NCBI RefSeq assembly: GCF_000740795.1
Contig: NZ_JGYG01000001.1
Coordinates: 310,001-374,000, forward strand
DNA from: Haematobacter massiliensis
Lineage (GTDB): Bacteria; Pseudomonadota; Alphaproteobacteria; Rhodobacterales; Rhodobacteraceae
Direction of reading: 5' to 3'
DNA: 64,000 nucleotides
A program made the position numbers and the translations under genes. The first letter of the stretch is position 1, and each line of letters opens with the position of its first letter. Under the pieces are notes generated by a model. It was given only the letters and a program-made list of their open reading frames with translations, made no database searches and had not been told where the DNA came from. Of the stretch, positions 55,034 through 64,000 are shown piece after piece.

Positions 55034-57553
55034 TCAGTAAAGCCCGCCCGAGGACATGGTGCCGAAATCCGCCTTCTTCGGAATGGTCCGAATCTCCCCC
55101 GTCGACGTGCGGACCTGTGTGCCTTCATCCGTTTCGCCGCGCGCAAAAAGCGGCAGGTTCTGGCCCATGGCGAAGCCACCATCCACGAACACGCCGATTC
55201 CCATGCTTTCCGTACCGTCGCGGAAGTATTCGGCAATCACGTTGTCGCCGGTCGCGTCCGCAGGAAGCGGTGCGCCGGAAAAGCGGTCGATCTTGACGAA
55301 ATGCCCGCCCGGTGGGACCGTGAAGTCTGAGCCGCCGAAGCGTTTCACCGCCTCTTCCATGAATGCCTGGAACACCGGTACGCACAGGGTTCCGCCATAG
55401 GCGGAGGAACCAAGCGTCCGCGGCTGGTCATAGCCCATGTAGCAGCCCGCCACGATGTTGGACGTGTAGCCGATGAACCATACGTCCTTCGCATCGTTCG
55501 TCGTCCCGGTCTTGCCCGCCACGGGAACCCGCAACCGCACACCGGAGCCGGAGCCGCGCTGGATGACCCCCTGCAACATGGAGGTGACCTGATAGGCGGT
55601 CACCGGGTCCATCACCTGCTCATTGTGCGAGACGACACTCGGGGCCACGCCGGGCGCGAGATAGGGGCTGTCGCAATCCGCGCAATCCCGCTGGTCATGC
55701 CGGTAGATCGTCTTGCCGAACCGATCCTGCACCCGGTCCACAAGCGTCGGCTCCACCCGCTCCCCGCCGTTGGCGAGCATCGCATAGGCGGAGATCATCT
55801 TGAAAAGCGTCGTCTCCTGCGCGCCGAGCGCGTTGGCCAGCAGGGGTTGCAAGGGGGCGTAGATGCCGAAACGGTCTGCATATTCCGCGACGCGCGCCAT
55901 GCCGACTTCCTGCGCCAGACGGACGGTCATCAGGTTTCGCGACTGCTCGATACCGGTCCGCATCGGCGTGGGACCATAGTACCTGTTGGACGAGTTCTTG
56001 GGCCGCCAGATGCCCTGCGGGGTATTCACCTCGATGGGGGCGTCCACGATGATCGTGGCGGGGGTATACCCTTCGTCCAGCGCGGCTGCATAGACGAACG
56101 GCTTGAAGGAGGAGCCCGGCTGGCGCATCGCCTGTGTCGCGCGGTTGAAAACCGAATCCTGATAGGAGAAGCCGCCCTGCATGGCCAGAACGCGGCCTGT
56201 GCTCACATCCATCGCCATGAAGGCGCCCTGCACTTCCGGCACCTGCCGGAGTGACCAGTTGCCGTTGCTTCCCTCGCGTACCAGAACCACATCTCCGACA
56301 TCGACCAGGTCGGCAGGCACCTTGGCCTTCTGAGCCAGCTTGCCGTTCGCTATAAGCTTGCGTGCCCATGTGACATCGCTGGCCGGAACCGTCCCGGTGG
56401 CCTCCTTGCCCTGAATGCCGATAGTCGCGGCGGATTTGTCGAGCGAGAGAACCACCGCCGGATACCAGCCGTCGATATCCCGCGGCACATCGACGGAGGC
56501 CAGCGCCGTGCGCCAGCTTTTCTCATCCTTCAGCGCCTCGGCCGGAAGGGTCTTGCCGGTGCCCCGCCAGACGCCACGGCTGCGATCGAACTTTTCCAGC
56601 CCTTCGCGCAGCGCATCAGCGGCAAGATGCTGGAGCGGCGGGTCGATCGTCGCGCGGATGGCAAGACCGCCGCCAAAGAACTCCTGCGTCCCGAAAGTGG
56701 AGGATAGCTGCCGGCGGATTTCGTCGGTGAAGTAATCGCGCGGCGGCAGGCTCTCGCGGAACGCGGGATAGTCGCCATTCTGGACGGACCTGAGCGGCTC
56801 GGCCAGCGCCGCGTCACGGGTGGCCGCGTCGATATAGCCGTTCTGGAACATCTCCCGAATGACGTAATCCCGCCGCTGCGTCAGGCGTTCCTTGGCCCGG
56901 ACCGGGTGGTAGGAGGACGGGGCCTGCGGCAGCGACGCGAGGAAGGCGGCTTCGTCCACCGAAAGCTGGCCCAGCGTCTTGTTGAAATAGGTCTGGGCCG
57001 CGGCGGCAACGCCATAGGCGTTCTGGCCCAGGAAAATCTCGTTGAGATAGAGTTCGAGGATCTTGTCTTTCGACAGCGTCTCCTCCAGCCGGGTGGCGAG
57101 GATCAGCTCCTTGATCTTCCGCTCCCCCGTCCGGTCACCCGAGAGCAGGAAGTTCTTCATCACCTGTTGCGTGATGGTGGAGGCCCCCCGCACATTCTGT
57201 CCGCGCGAAGCAACGGCCTGCCACGCCGCGGCGGCGATGCCCCGCGTGTCAAACCCGTGATGGTGGTAGAAATTCTTGTCCTCAGCGGAGATGAAGGCCT
57301 GCTTCACGATATCCGGGATCTCCTCGCTCGGCGTGAAGATACGGCGCTCCTCGGCGAATTCGTCGATCATTCGGCCTTCGCCGGAATAGACCCGGCTGAT
57401 GGTCGGCGGCGTATACTGAGCGAGCTGCTCATGGTTTGGCAGATCGCGGGAATAGCTCCAGAAAACCCCGCCGATGAGCAGCGCTCCGAAAACCAGCGCC
57501 AGCGTGATAAGGCTGAACACCGTCCCGAAGAATGAGAATATCGCCCTGAGCAC
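55034..57553 (-). CDS. mrcA: Penicillin-binding protein 1A
   Basis: Bifunctional peptidoglycan polymerase. The 839-residue inner-membrane protein has an N-terminal anchor (about 5-28), a glycosyltransferase domain (AEDKNFYHHHGFDTRGI with the catalytic glutamate; GASTITQQVMKNFLL), an OB-like insert (about 290-410) and a transpeptidase domain with S-x-x-K (GSSFKPF), S-x-N (EQSRNLMTVRLAQ) and KTG (AGKTGTTNDAKDVWFIG). The start is a GTG at 57553 with GAGGGA 8 bases upstream; the longer frame to 57634 is not supported. Potential partner of the LpoA-like lipoprotein. Confidence 0.96.
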   Translation of the reverse strand: MLRAIFSFFGTVFSLITLALVFGALLIGGVFWSYSRDLPNHEQLAQYTPPTISRVYSGEGRMIDEFAEERRIFTPSEEIPDIVKQAFISAEDKNFYHHHGFDTRGIAAAAWQAVASRGQNVRGASTITQQVMKNFLLSGDRTGERKIKELILATRLEETLSKDKILELYLNEIFLGQNAYGVAAAAQTYFNKTLGQLSVDEAAFLASLPQAPSSYHPVRAKERLTQRRDYVIREMFQNGYIDAATRDAALAEPLRSVQNGDYPAFRESLPPRDYFTDEIRRQLSSTFGTQEFFGGGLAIRATIDPPLQHLAADALREGLEKFDRSRGVWRGTGKTLPAEALKDEKSWRTALASVDVPRDIDGWYPAVVLSLDKSAATIGIQGKEATGTVPASDVTWARKLIANGKLAQKAKVPADLVDVGDVVLVREGSNGNWSLRQVPEVQGAFMAMDVSTGRVLAMQGGFSYQDSVFNRATQAMRQPGSSFKPFVYAAALDEGYTPATIIVDAPIEVNTPQGIWRPKNSSNRYYGPTPMRTGIEQSRNLMTVRLAQEVGMARVAEYADRFGIYAPLQPLLANALGAQETTLFKMISAYAMLANGGERVEPTLVDRVQDRFGKTIYRHDQRDCADCDSPYLAPGVAPSVVSHNEQVMDPVTAYQVTSMLQGVIQRGSGSGVRLRVPVAGKTGTTNDAKDVWFIGYTSNIVAGCYMGYDQPRTLGSSAYGGTLCVPVFQAFMEEAVKRFGGSDFTVPPGGHFVKIDRFSGAPLPADATGDNVIAEYFRDGTESMGIGVFVDGGFAMGQNLPLFARGETDEGTQVRTSTGEIRTIPKKADFGTMSSGGLY

Positions 57554-57672
57554 TCGGTTCGTCCCTCGCTGCCTGAACGGGCTCTTATATGTCGCCGTGG
57601 CCCTGAGGTCAAAATAGCACAGGCACCCCACCATGGCGACCGGGCGTCACTTTGCCGCGAGTAAAACGCGCG

Positions 57673-58851
57673 TCATTTACGGCGAAGAACCGCCGCAGCC
57701 GCGTCATCCTGCTGCCAGACAGAGAGGCCAGCGGCTATGGAGGCCGCCATTTGCGCCCGCCAAGCCGGATTGGCGATGCGTGCGAAATCTGCCGGGGTGG
57801 AGAGATAGCCCAGTTCGATGAGGACGGAGGGGATGCTCGGCGATTTCAGCACGGAAAAGCCCGCCGCGCGCCGGGGCGTCTTGTAAAGCGGCCCCGCCCC
57901 CGAGCCGATGGCCGCAACCAGAGCGTCGGCAAGTTGCTCCGAACGTGGCCCCGTATCGGTCCGCGCCAGATCGACAAGCACCTGCGCGATGCGGTCGTCA
58001 TGGCCACTGAGGTTCACCCCGGCAAGAATGTCTGTCCGGTCATGCCGCTCCGCAAGCGCGGCCGAGGCCCGGTCGGAAGCGGAGCTCGAAAGCGTATAGA
58101 CGGTCGCGCCGCTCGCCTGCCCCTCTGCCAGCGCATCGGCATGAAGAGACAGGAACACATCCGCTCCTGCCAGATGAGCGCGGCTGATGCGTGTTTCCAA
58201 CGGCACGAAGACATCTTCCTCCCGCGTGAGACTGACCGTGAATCCCGCGGCCTCCAGCACCTCGCGAAGCTCCACCGCGAAGAGAAGCATCAGACGTGCT
58301 TCATTCGTACCGCCATGCTCCGCGCCCGGATCGATCCCGCCATGGCCCGGGTCCAGCATCACGTATGCAGCGCGCGTGAGCCGGGACGGCGGCGCGGTTT
58401 GTGTGGGCTCGCCTGTCTCCGCTCCCACCGCCGCAGCAAAAACCTCCGCCCGTACGGGAGAAAGGCGCAACCGCAGCACCGGATCGGCGGGGGAAAGAAG
58501 CGCTTCCGTCACCATCCGCGGACGATCCAGCGTAAGTACCAGCCGCGCCCACCGGTTCCCTGCCCTTTCCACCCGCGCGTCCTGCAACCCGCTTCCGACG
58601 AGAATCCGTGGATCGAAGGTGGAGAGGTCGGCATCTCTCAGTTCCACGACAAGACGTGGCGGATCCGCACGCAATGTGAGCCGGTATGGCACCGCTCTGT
58701 CGAGCGCCAGCGCCAACCGCAACTCCCACCACCCGGCCTGCGCATGGGACCGGCCCGGGTCGATATGAGCAGGAGCGGCCGCAAGCGGGAGGGTCGGCAG
58801 GCAAAACAGAAGAATCAGCGCGGCCAGCGCACGGATGAGTGGGTGATGCAT
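57673..58851 (-). CDS. N-acetylmuramoyl-L-alanine amidase
   Basis: Cleaves septal peptidoglycan during cell separation (AmiC type). The 393-residue protein has a signal peptide (to about residue 25, PLAAAPA), an AMIN domain (about 30-135) and an Amidase_3 catalytic domain (about 165-385) with VMLDPGHGGIDPGAEHGG, the second metal glutamate in NEARLMLLFAVEL, SLHADA and IELGYLSTPAD. ATG 58851 has GGAG 6 bases upstream. It is upstream of the PBP1A gene on the same strand. Confidence 0.94.
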   Translation of the reverse strand: MHHPLIRALAALILLFCLPTLPLAAAPAHIDPGRSHAQAGWWELRLALALDRAVPYRLTLRADPPRLVVELRDADLSTFDPRILVGSGLQDARVERAGNRWARLVLTLDRPRMVTEALLSPADPVLRLRLSPVRAEVFAAAVGAETGEPTQTAPPSRLTRAAYVMLDPGHGGIDPGAEHGGTNEARLMLLFAVELREVLEAAGFTVSLTREEDVFVPLETRISRAHLAGADVFLSLHADALAEGQASGATVYTLSSSASDRASAALAERHDRTDILAGVNLSGHDDRIAQVLVDLARTDTGPRSEQLADALVAAIGSGAGPLYKTPRRAAGFSVLKSPSIPSVLIELGYLSTPADFARIANPAWRAQMAASIAAGLSVWQQDDAAAAVLRRK

Positions 58852-58893
58852 ATTACTCTCCGGGCGTCTGGCCGCCGTCAACCTCAGGCTAAC

Positions 58894-60063
58894 CTATTGG
58901 CGAGACGCCGGAAATGCCTTTCTTTCCGCCATGAAATCCGTCAGGCGCCGCAACCCCTCGCGGATATCCTCCGTGGCGCGGGCATAGGAAAACCGCAGCG
59001 TCTGCGCGCCGCGTCTTGGATCGAAGTCCAAGCCCGGCGTCACGGCGACACCCGCCTTTTCCAGAATCTCGGCGGCAAAGGCCAGACTGTCCGATGTCAT
59101 CTCCGACACGTCAGCGTAGATGTAGAATGCACCGTCGGGTGGGGCGATCCGGGTAAACCCGGCCTTCGGCAACCCCTCCAGCAGCAATCTCCGGTTTTCT
59201 GTATAGACCGCAAGGTTTCCGTCCAGCTCCGTCCGGCACCCGAGAGCACCCAGAGCCGCCACCTGGCTGGCATGAGGAGGGCAGATGAACATGTTCTGTG
59301 CCAGCCGCTCCACCAGCCGCACATGGTCCGGCGGAACCACCATCCAGCCGATCCGCCAGCCGGTCATGGAGAAATACTTGGAGAAGGAGTTGATGACATA
59401 CACGTCATCCGAAATCTCCAGCGCGCTCACTGCCGGCGCTTCGTACTGAATTCCGTGGTAAATCTCGTCGGAGATGAAGGCCGTGCCGGAGGCGGCGCAG
59501 GTTTCTATCAGCCGCGCAAGCGACGCGCGGTCCAGCATCGTGCCCGACGGGTTGCCGGGAGAGGCTACGATCATCCCCGCCAGATTGCCTGCCCGGCGGA
59601 TGTCGTCCGGTAGGGGCTGATAGCGGTTCTCGACTGCGGTCTGAACGCCCACGGGATCCAGCGACAGCGCACGGAGGATCTGACGGTAGGACGGGTAGCC
59701 GGGCTCCGTCACGCCGACGCGCTCCCCCGCATCGAAGAGGGCGGAGAAGGCCAGCAGGAACGCGCCTGACGATCCTGCCGTCACTACAACCCGCTCCGGG
59801 TCAAGCTCGATGCCGTACCAATCGCGATAAAGCCGGGCGATGCCGGAGCGGAGGGCCGGCAACCCCAGCGCCACGGTATATCCCAAACCATCGCTCTCCA
59901 GCGCTCCACGCAGCGCGTCCCTGGCGCCACGCGGGGCGGGCGTTCCCGGCTGGCCCACCTCCATGTGGATGATGTGACGGCCTGCCGTTTCGGCCCGGCG
60001 CGCGGCTTCCATCACATCCATCACGATGAAGGGATCCACCTGCCCCCGCCTTGAACTCCGCAT
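58894..60063 (-). CDS. Class I/II pyridoxal-phosphate aminotransferase
   Basis: A 389-residue fold-type I aminotransferase. The PLP lysine is residue 229 in NSFSKYFSMTGWRIGW; ISDEIYHGI, MIVASPGNPSGTML and the C-terminal LRFSYARATE arginine are visible. It is of the aspartate/alanine-type group (AAT_I); the natural substrate is not clear. ATG 60063 has AAGGAGGGA just upstream. It is 42 bases upstream of the amidase gene, possibly cotranscribed. Confidence 0.9.
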   Translation of the reverse strand: MRSSRRGQVDPFIVMDVMEAARRAETAGRHIIHMEVGQPGTPAPRGARDALRGALESDGLGYTVALGLPALRSGIARLYRDWYGIELDPERVVVTAGSSGAFLLAFSALFDAGERVGVTEPGYPSYRQILRALSLDPVGVQTAVENRYQPLPDDIRRAGNLAGMIVASPGNPSGTMLDRASLARLIETCAASGTAFISDEIYHGIQYEAPAVSALEISDDVYVINSFSKYFSMTGWRIGWMVVPPDHVRLVERLAQNMFICPPHASQVAALGALGCRTELDGNLAVYTENRRLLLEGLPKAGFTRIAPPDGAFYIYADVSEMTSDSLAFAAEILEKAGVAVTPGLDFDPRRGAQTLRFSYARATEDIREGLRRLTDFMAERKAFPASRQ

Positions 60064-60191
60064 CGCTCCCTCCTTATGATGGCCGCATACCGGCGGCGTC
60101 GTTTTCCGCTGCGGCATAGGATGGGTCAAGGCCCGTTCCGCCGCGCAGAGTGCTGCCCGCGATCATATTTCCGCTGTTCAAGGAACCCGAA

Positions 60192-60947
60192 ATGCCCCTG
60201 CCCCTTCGCCGCTTCGCGCTCGGCGCGCTGCTCGCCCTCGGAACCGCGATGCCGGCCGCCGCGTTCGACATCAAGTCAATGACAGCGGAGGAGAAGGCCG
60301 CTTTCGGTGCCGCCGTCCGGGACTATCTCCTGGAACATCCGGATGTGCTGATCGACATGTCGCAGGCCCTTGAATCCCAGCAATATGCTCAGCAGGCGCA
60401 GTCGGATATCAAGATGCTGAAGGACAACCACGACGCAATCTACAACGATGGCCACTCCTGGGTCGGCGGTAATCCTGCTGGCGATGTCACGGTGGTGGAG
60501 TTCATGGACTACCGGTGCGGCTATTGCCGGAAAGCCAATCCCGAAGTCGAGGAACTGGTCCGCGCCGATGGAAACATCCGTTTCATCCTGAAAGAGTTTC
60601 CCATTCTGGGTGAGGCGTCTCTCACCTCTTCGAAATTTGCGATCGCGGTCAAGAACCTTGGCGGGGACGAAGCCTACAAGACGGCACATGACACGCTGAT
60701 GGAGCTCAGAGGCGAGCCGACAGAAGCCACGCTGGCCGATCTCGCCCGGAAGCTCGGGCTTGATGCTGCCAAGGTAAAGGCCGAAATGGACTCGCCGGAA
60801 GTCGCCGCCGTCATTCAGAAGAATCACGATCTGGCCGAAGCCCTGCAGATTCAGGGAACCCCGATGTTCGTGATCGGCGACACTCTCGTCCGCGGCTATG
60901 TTCCGCTTGACGGAATGCGGAAGATCGTCTCGGACGCCCGGGGTTAG
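60192..60947 (+). CDS. DsbA family periplasmic thiol oxidoreductase
   Basis: A 251-residue exported thioredoxin-fold protein. The signal peptide ends near AMPAAA (residue 24). An N-terminal helical extension (about 25-85) is followed by the DsbA-like domain with the active-site CGYC (C109, C112) and the cis-proline loop GTPMFVIG. Overall like the ScsC/BdbD/Com1 group, which may oxidise or isomerise disulfides. ATG 60192 has AAGGA 7 bases upstream. Converges on ispG. Confidence 0.92.
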   Translation: MPLPLRRFALGALLALGTAMPAAAFDIKSMTAEEKAAFGAAVRDYLLEHPDVLIDMSQALESQQYAQQAQSDIKMLKDNHDAIYNDGHSWVGGNPAGDVTVVEFMDYRCGYCRKANPEVEELVRADGNIRFILKEFPILGEASLTSSKFAIAVKNLGGDEAYKTAHDTLMELRGEPTEATLADLARKLGLDAAKVKAEMDSPEVAAVIQKNHDLAEALQIQGTPMFVIGDTLVRGYVPLDGMRKIVSDARG

Positions 60948-60959
60948 GTCTGGCGATTG

Positions 60960-60990
60960 CCGTGGTTCGGCTGAGAGCGCCGAACCACGG
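60960..60990. terminator. Terminator hairpin between the DsbA-like gene and ispG
   Basis: CCGTGGTTCGGC pairs perfectly over 12 bases (60960-60971 with 60979-60990) around a 7-base loop. Only weak T-rich sequence (GGTTTACT) follows on the plus strand. It lies between convergent genes. Confidence 0.55.
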
Positions 60991-60995
60991 GCGGT

Positions 60996-62141
60996 TTACT
61001 CCGCGGCCGTGGCCGTGGCGGCGCTCTCATCATCCTCACGCGCTCTGATCTCCGCTGCGCGTTGCTCCACAAGCTCAACGATATGGTCAACCATTTCGTC
61101 GTTCGACATGCGGTGGGACTGTTTGCCTGCCATGTAGACCATGCCGTTTCCGGCGCCACCGCCGGTGAAACCGATGTCGGTCATCAGCGCCTCACCGGGA
61201 CCATTCACGACACAGCCAATGATGGAGAGCGACATGGAGGTGGTCACATGGGCCAGACGCTCTTCCAGCTTTGCCACCGTCTCGATCACGTTGAACCCTT
61301 GGCGCGCGCACGAAGGACAGGAGATGATCGTGACGCCCCGGTGACGCAGGCCGAGGGATTTCAGGATCTCGTAGCCAACCTTCACCTCCTCCACCGGATC
61401 GGCCGAGAGGGAGACCCTGATCGTATCGCCGATTCCCATCCAAAGCAGGTTGCCCAGACCGATCGCGGATTTGATCGTGCCGGACATCAGACCACCCGCC
61501 TCGGTGATTCCGAGATGTATCGGACAATCCGTCACCTCGCCGATCGCCTGATAGGCGGCGGCGGCCAGGAACACGTCGGAAGCCTTCACTGAAATCTTGA
61601 ATTCGTGGAAGTCGTTGTCCTGCAGGAGCTTGATGTGATCCATGCCGGATTCGACCATCGCGTCCGGGCAAGGTTCGCCGTATTTCTCCAGAAGATGCCG
61701 TTCGAGCGACCCGGCGTTCACGCCGATGCGGATGGAACATCCATGATCGCGGGCGGCTTTCACCACCTCCCGCACCCGCTCCGCCGATCCGATGTTACCC
61801 GGGTTGATGCGAAGGCAGGCAGCCCCGGCCTCCGCCGCTTCGATGGCGCGCTTGTAGTGGAAATGGATATCCGCAACGATCGGTACCGGGCTTTCCCGCA
61901 CGATATCCCGCAGAGCGGCGGTAGACTCTGCATCCGGGGTGGATACGCGCACGATGTCGGCACCGACGGCGGCAGCACGGTTGATCTGATCGAGCGTTCC
62001 GGCGACATCGGTCGTCAGGGTATTCGTCATCGTCTGCACCGAGATTGGCGCATCCCCTCCGACGAGGACGGCGCCCACGCGGATCTGACGTGATTTGCGG
62101 CGGTAGATGTTGCGCCAGGGGCGCACATGGTTGAGCGACAT
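60996..62141 (-). CDS. ispG: 4-hydroxy-3-methylbut-2-enyl diphosphate synthase
   Basis: Sixth step of the MEP isoprenoid pathway, an iron-sulfur enzyme. The 381-residue protein has a TIM-barrel N-domain ([49 protein letters not shown]) and a C-terminal 4Fe-4S domain with [11 protein letters not shown] and [11 protein letters not shown], the three cysteine ligands and the glutamate. ATG 62141 has GAGGAG 6 bases upstream. It is 50 bases downstream of rodZ, a common pairing. Confidence 0.96.
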   Translation of the reverse strand: MSLNHVRPWRNIYRRKSRQIRVGAVLVGGDAPISVQTMTNTLTTDVAGTLDQINRAAAVGADIVRVSTPDAESTAALRDIVRESPVPIVADIHFHYKRAIEAAEAGAACLRINPGNIGSAERVREVVKAARDHGCSIRIGVNAGSLERHLLEKYGEPCPDAMVESGMDHIKLLQDNDFHEFKISVKASDVFLAAAAYQAIGEVTDCPIHLGITEAGGLMSGTIKSAIGLGNLLWMGIGDTIRVSLSADPVEEVKVGYEILKSLGLRHRGVTIISCPSCARQGFNVIETVAKLEERLAHVTTSMSLSIIGCVVNGPGEALMTDIGFTGGGAGNGMVYMAGKQSHRMSNDEMVDHIVELVEQRAAEIRAREDDESAATATAAE

Positions 62142-62191
62142 TCTGCTCTCCTCTCGCACCCCTAGATAGCTGCACCGGGATAGGTCGGCAA

Positions 62192-63388
62192 CTACTCGGT
62201 CGCCTCCGCCATGGCGACAACCTTGGCAAGCGCAGGATCCTTTGCAAGATCGGCAACCTGGAAGCTGGTTTTCAATGCATCAGGGGAGAGCTTCACATTC
62301 TTGACAACCTGCGCGCCTGGTGCGGCCGGTCCATAAGTCTCACCGTTCACAGCGAAATAGACGGCCCCCGAATTGCCGGCACGAAGCGTTGCCGGTTCTT
62401 CGCTTTGCGGCAGCGGGAACCGTTCACCCGCATCGAGAATCTTTTCGAGAATGATCGTGCCATTCGACGCTTGCACACGGACCCAGGCGGGGCGCACGGC
62501 AATGATGGCGACTTCGGGAGCCGCTGCGGCAACGACCTGCGGCAGGGCGACCTCTGGCATCTGAATAGGAATGGGCAGGGGGAGCGCGGCTTCAGCGAGC
62601 TGAACGGGAGCGCTCTGCGCCAGAATGCCAGTGGTAGCGGGATCGATGGCAGCAATCGGCCCGTCCCGGCTTTCAATAACGGGGACGTCCAGCGCCTGTG
62701 GGCGATAGAGCCTGTCAAATGCCTCGGGCGACGGCCGCACCGGATCGAGCACGGCGGAATCCGCTGTCACCAGCGGCTCGATGCCCGCCAGCGGGTCCAG
62801 ATCCGCCGTGACGCCCGGTGACTGATCTACCGGCGAGAGTTGCACACGCTGGATTTGCTGGAGCACGGACCAGCCGCCATACCCCAACCCCGCGATAAGC
62901 CCGACCAGCACCAGCACAGAACCAACTGCCCGGGGTTCCACATGGGTGAAAAAGCTCTGCTTGCGCGGAAGGAACTTCGGATTGGGATCGGCCAGCGGAT
63001 CGCGATATTCCTTGCGCGCCTTTCGAATGGGAAGCGGCACAGGCCCGCGAAGGCTCGATGCCTCCGCCGACATGCCATGCGCCACGGTAAAGTTGGCTTC
63101 CGTACAAAACCGTTGAAAAGTCTGCTCCGGGTCCATTCCCAGATATCGGGCATAAGAGCGGACATACCCGGCGATAAAGCTCGGCGCCTCGAACGCTGAT
63201 GCGTCCGTATTCTCTATCGCTGCGATATATGTCGCTTTGATCCGCAACTCACGTTGAACATCCAACAGCGATTTGCCCAGCGTCGCGCGTTCTCCGCGCA
63301 TGATGTCGCCGAGCTTCAGATCGAAGTCGTCAAAACCCTTTGGTCTGCCCACGTCCCCCACCGGGAGTGAAGACCTCCGCCCGATCAT
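62192..63388 (-). CDS. rodZ: RodZ-like helix-turn-helix membrane protein
   Basis: A 398-residue protein with a cytoplasmic HTH domain (about 25-95: [35 protein letters not shown] then [16 protein letters not shown]), a single membrane span (about 152-175: [19 protein letters not shown]) and a proline-rich periplasmic linker before a C-terminal RodZ/DUF4115 domain (about 295-380: [21 protein letters not shown]). RodZ links MreB to cell-wall synthesis for rod shape. The start codon is uncertain; ATG 63388 lacks a clear ribosome site, and GTG codons follow within 15 residues. Confidence 0.92.
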   Translation of the reverse strand: MIGRRSSLPVGDVGRPKGFDDFDLKLGDIMRGERATLGKSLLDVQRELRIKATYIAAIENTDASAFEAPSFIAGYVRSYARYLGMDPEQTFQRFCTEANFTVAHGMSAEASSLRGPVPLPIRKARKEYRDPLADPNPKFLPRKQSFFTHVEPRAVGSVLVLVGLIAGLGYGGWSVLQQIQRVQLSPVDQSPGVTADLDPLAGIEPLVTADSAVLDPVRPSPEAFDRLYRPQALDVPVIESRDGPIAAIDPATTGILAQSAPVQLAEAALPLPIPIQMPEVALPQVVAAAAPEVAIIAVRPAWVRVQASNGTIILEKILDAGERFPLPQSEEPATLRAGNSGAVYFAVNGETYGPAAPGAQVVKNVKLSPDALKTSFQVADLAKDPALAKVVAMAEATE

Positions 63389-63508
63389 GCGCTCTGCCCC
63401 ATGCCCTAAAACCTGCTGCCCCAGGTCGATTCGCCTCGCACAGGATGACTTCGACCTTTTGATTATCTCTTAACACAGGACAAGGGGTTTTGCATTAAGG
63501 GAACATCT

Positions 63509-64000
63509 TCAGGCAGAAAGTTCGGCGCGATTCAGCGCGCAATGGGACCAAAGCGCATCCATCGCACGAACAAGCTGATCCATGTCAGACGCGGAATGGA
63601 CCGGGGATGGCGTGAAGCGCAGCCGCTCCGTCCCGCGTGGCACGGTGGGGAAGTTGATCGGCTGGACATAGATGCCGAAATCCTCCAGCAGATGATCCGA
63701 CAGCATCTTGCAGTGCCGCGGATCGCCGACCAGCACCGGAACGATATGGGAGCCGTTGTCCATCACCGGCATGCCCAGCCCGCGCAGCCGCAGCTTCAGC
63801 GCCGCCGCTTTCGCCTGATGGAGATCACGCCGCGCCTGGTCGCCCTTCAGATGCCGCACCGAAGCCGCCGCCCCTGCGGCCACAACGGGCGGGAGTGAGG
63901 TGGTGAAGATGAACCCCGGGGCATAGGAGCGCACGGCGTCGGCCATCTTCGCAGACGTCGCGATATAGCCCCCGAAGACGCCGAAAGCCTTTCCCAGAGT
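63509..64000 (-). CDS. hemA: 5-aminolevulinate synthase (3' part)
   Basis: Condenses glycine and succinyl-CoA into 5-aminolevulinate, the alphaproteobacterial route to haem and bacteriochlorophyll. Only the C-terminal 163 codons are in the window; the start is beyond 64000. Visible are the PLP-lysine motif [14 protein letters not shown] at the cut end, [30 protein letters not shown] and the C-terminal [21 protein letters not shown]. The length and order of these motifs match the family. The related 8-amino-7-oxononanoate synthases are less similar in this last segment. Confidence 0.95.
   Translation of the reverse strand, partial: TLGKAFGVFGGYIATSAKMADAVRSYAPGFIFTTSLPPVVAAGAAASVRHLKGDQARRDLHQAKAAALKLRLRGLGMPVMDNGSHIVPVLVGDPRHCKMLSDHLLEDFGIYVQPINFPTVPRGTERLRFTPSPVHSASDMDQLVRAMDALWSHCALNRAELSA

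Overview
The window is a stretch of core chromosome from an alphaproteobacterium, most likely order Rhodobacterales; I cannot fix the genus. The evidence is the high GC content, a short ProRS without the editing insert, split ATP synthase b and b' subunits in an F0-only operon, a Shemin-pathway 5-aminolevulinate synthase, a glutamate dehydrogenase/hom/glpX/recJ block, and the amidase-PBP1A-prfB and rodZ-ispG pairs. There are no rRNA or tRNA genes, no prophage, no insertion sequence and no cas genes. Genes are packed tightly, with many ATGA or GTGA overlaps.

Layout. 0.3-7.5 kb: proS, then a forward block of a PerM-like transporter, an Hda-type DnaA regulator, ppk1 and ppx (polyphosphate synthesis and breakdown). 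7.5-11.9 kb (minus): a secreted protein, an EEP-fold hydrolase, a TerB/J-domain protein, a structured-RNA candidate, 5-formyl-THF cyclo-ligase and mgtE. 12.1-13.4 kb: guanine deaminase broken by one extra G in a G7 run. 13.4-20.2 kb: a YibQ-like protein, trpG-trpD-ung, an adenosine-kinase-like PfkB kinase, a GST, nth and an Ada-like methyltransferase. 20.3-23.6 kb: an OmpA-type lipoprotein facing the F0 ATP synthase operon atpI-B-E-F2-F. 23.8-28.5 kb: an orphan ArsR regulator and the nrdR-ribD-ribE-ribBX-ribH-nusB operon. 28.6-35.1 kb (minus): dnaG, rpoD, a secreted protein, rmuC, yjbQ. 35.3-42 kb: glutamate dehydrogenase, a TetR regulator, a small lipoprotein, hom, glpX, recJ. 42-45 kb (minus): two small stress-type membrane proteins, gshB, yraN, rsmI. 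45.1-50.6 kb: LpoA-like lipoprotein, glnD, murJ. 50.6-53.8 kb: a rhomboid-fold protein without catalytic residues, trpS overlapped by a stand-alone ectoine synthase gene, a 600-bp gap with no recognisable gene, and a RidA-family gene. 53.8-64 kb: prfB, PBP1A, amidase, aminotransferase, DsbA-like protein, ispG, rodZ and the 3' part of hemA.

Several groups work together: polyphosphate turnover (ppk1/ppx), riboflavin synthesis with nusB and nrdR, DNA replication and transcription initiation (dnaG-rpoD, Hda), and cell-wall synthesis (murJ, PBP1A, amidase, LpoA-like protein, RodZ).

No large undescribed defence or mobile system is present. The signals most worth a second look are small: an isolated 28-nt unit shaped like a type I-E CRISPR repeat between hom and glpX, a strongly structured RNA candidate next to the cyclo-ligase gene (6S RNA is one hypothesis), the homopolymer frameshift in guaD, the solitary ectC in the trpS transcript, and the pseudo-rhomboid.
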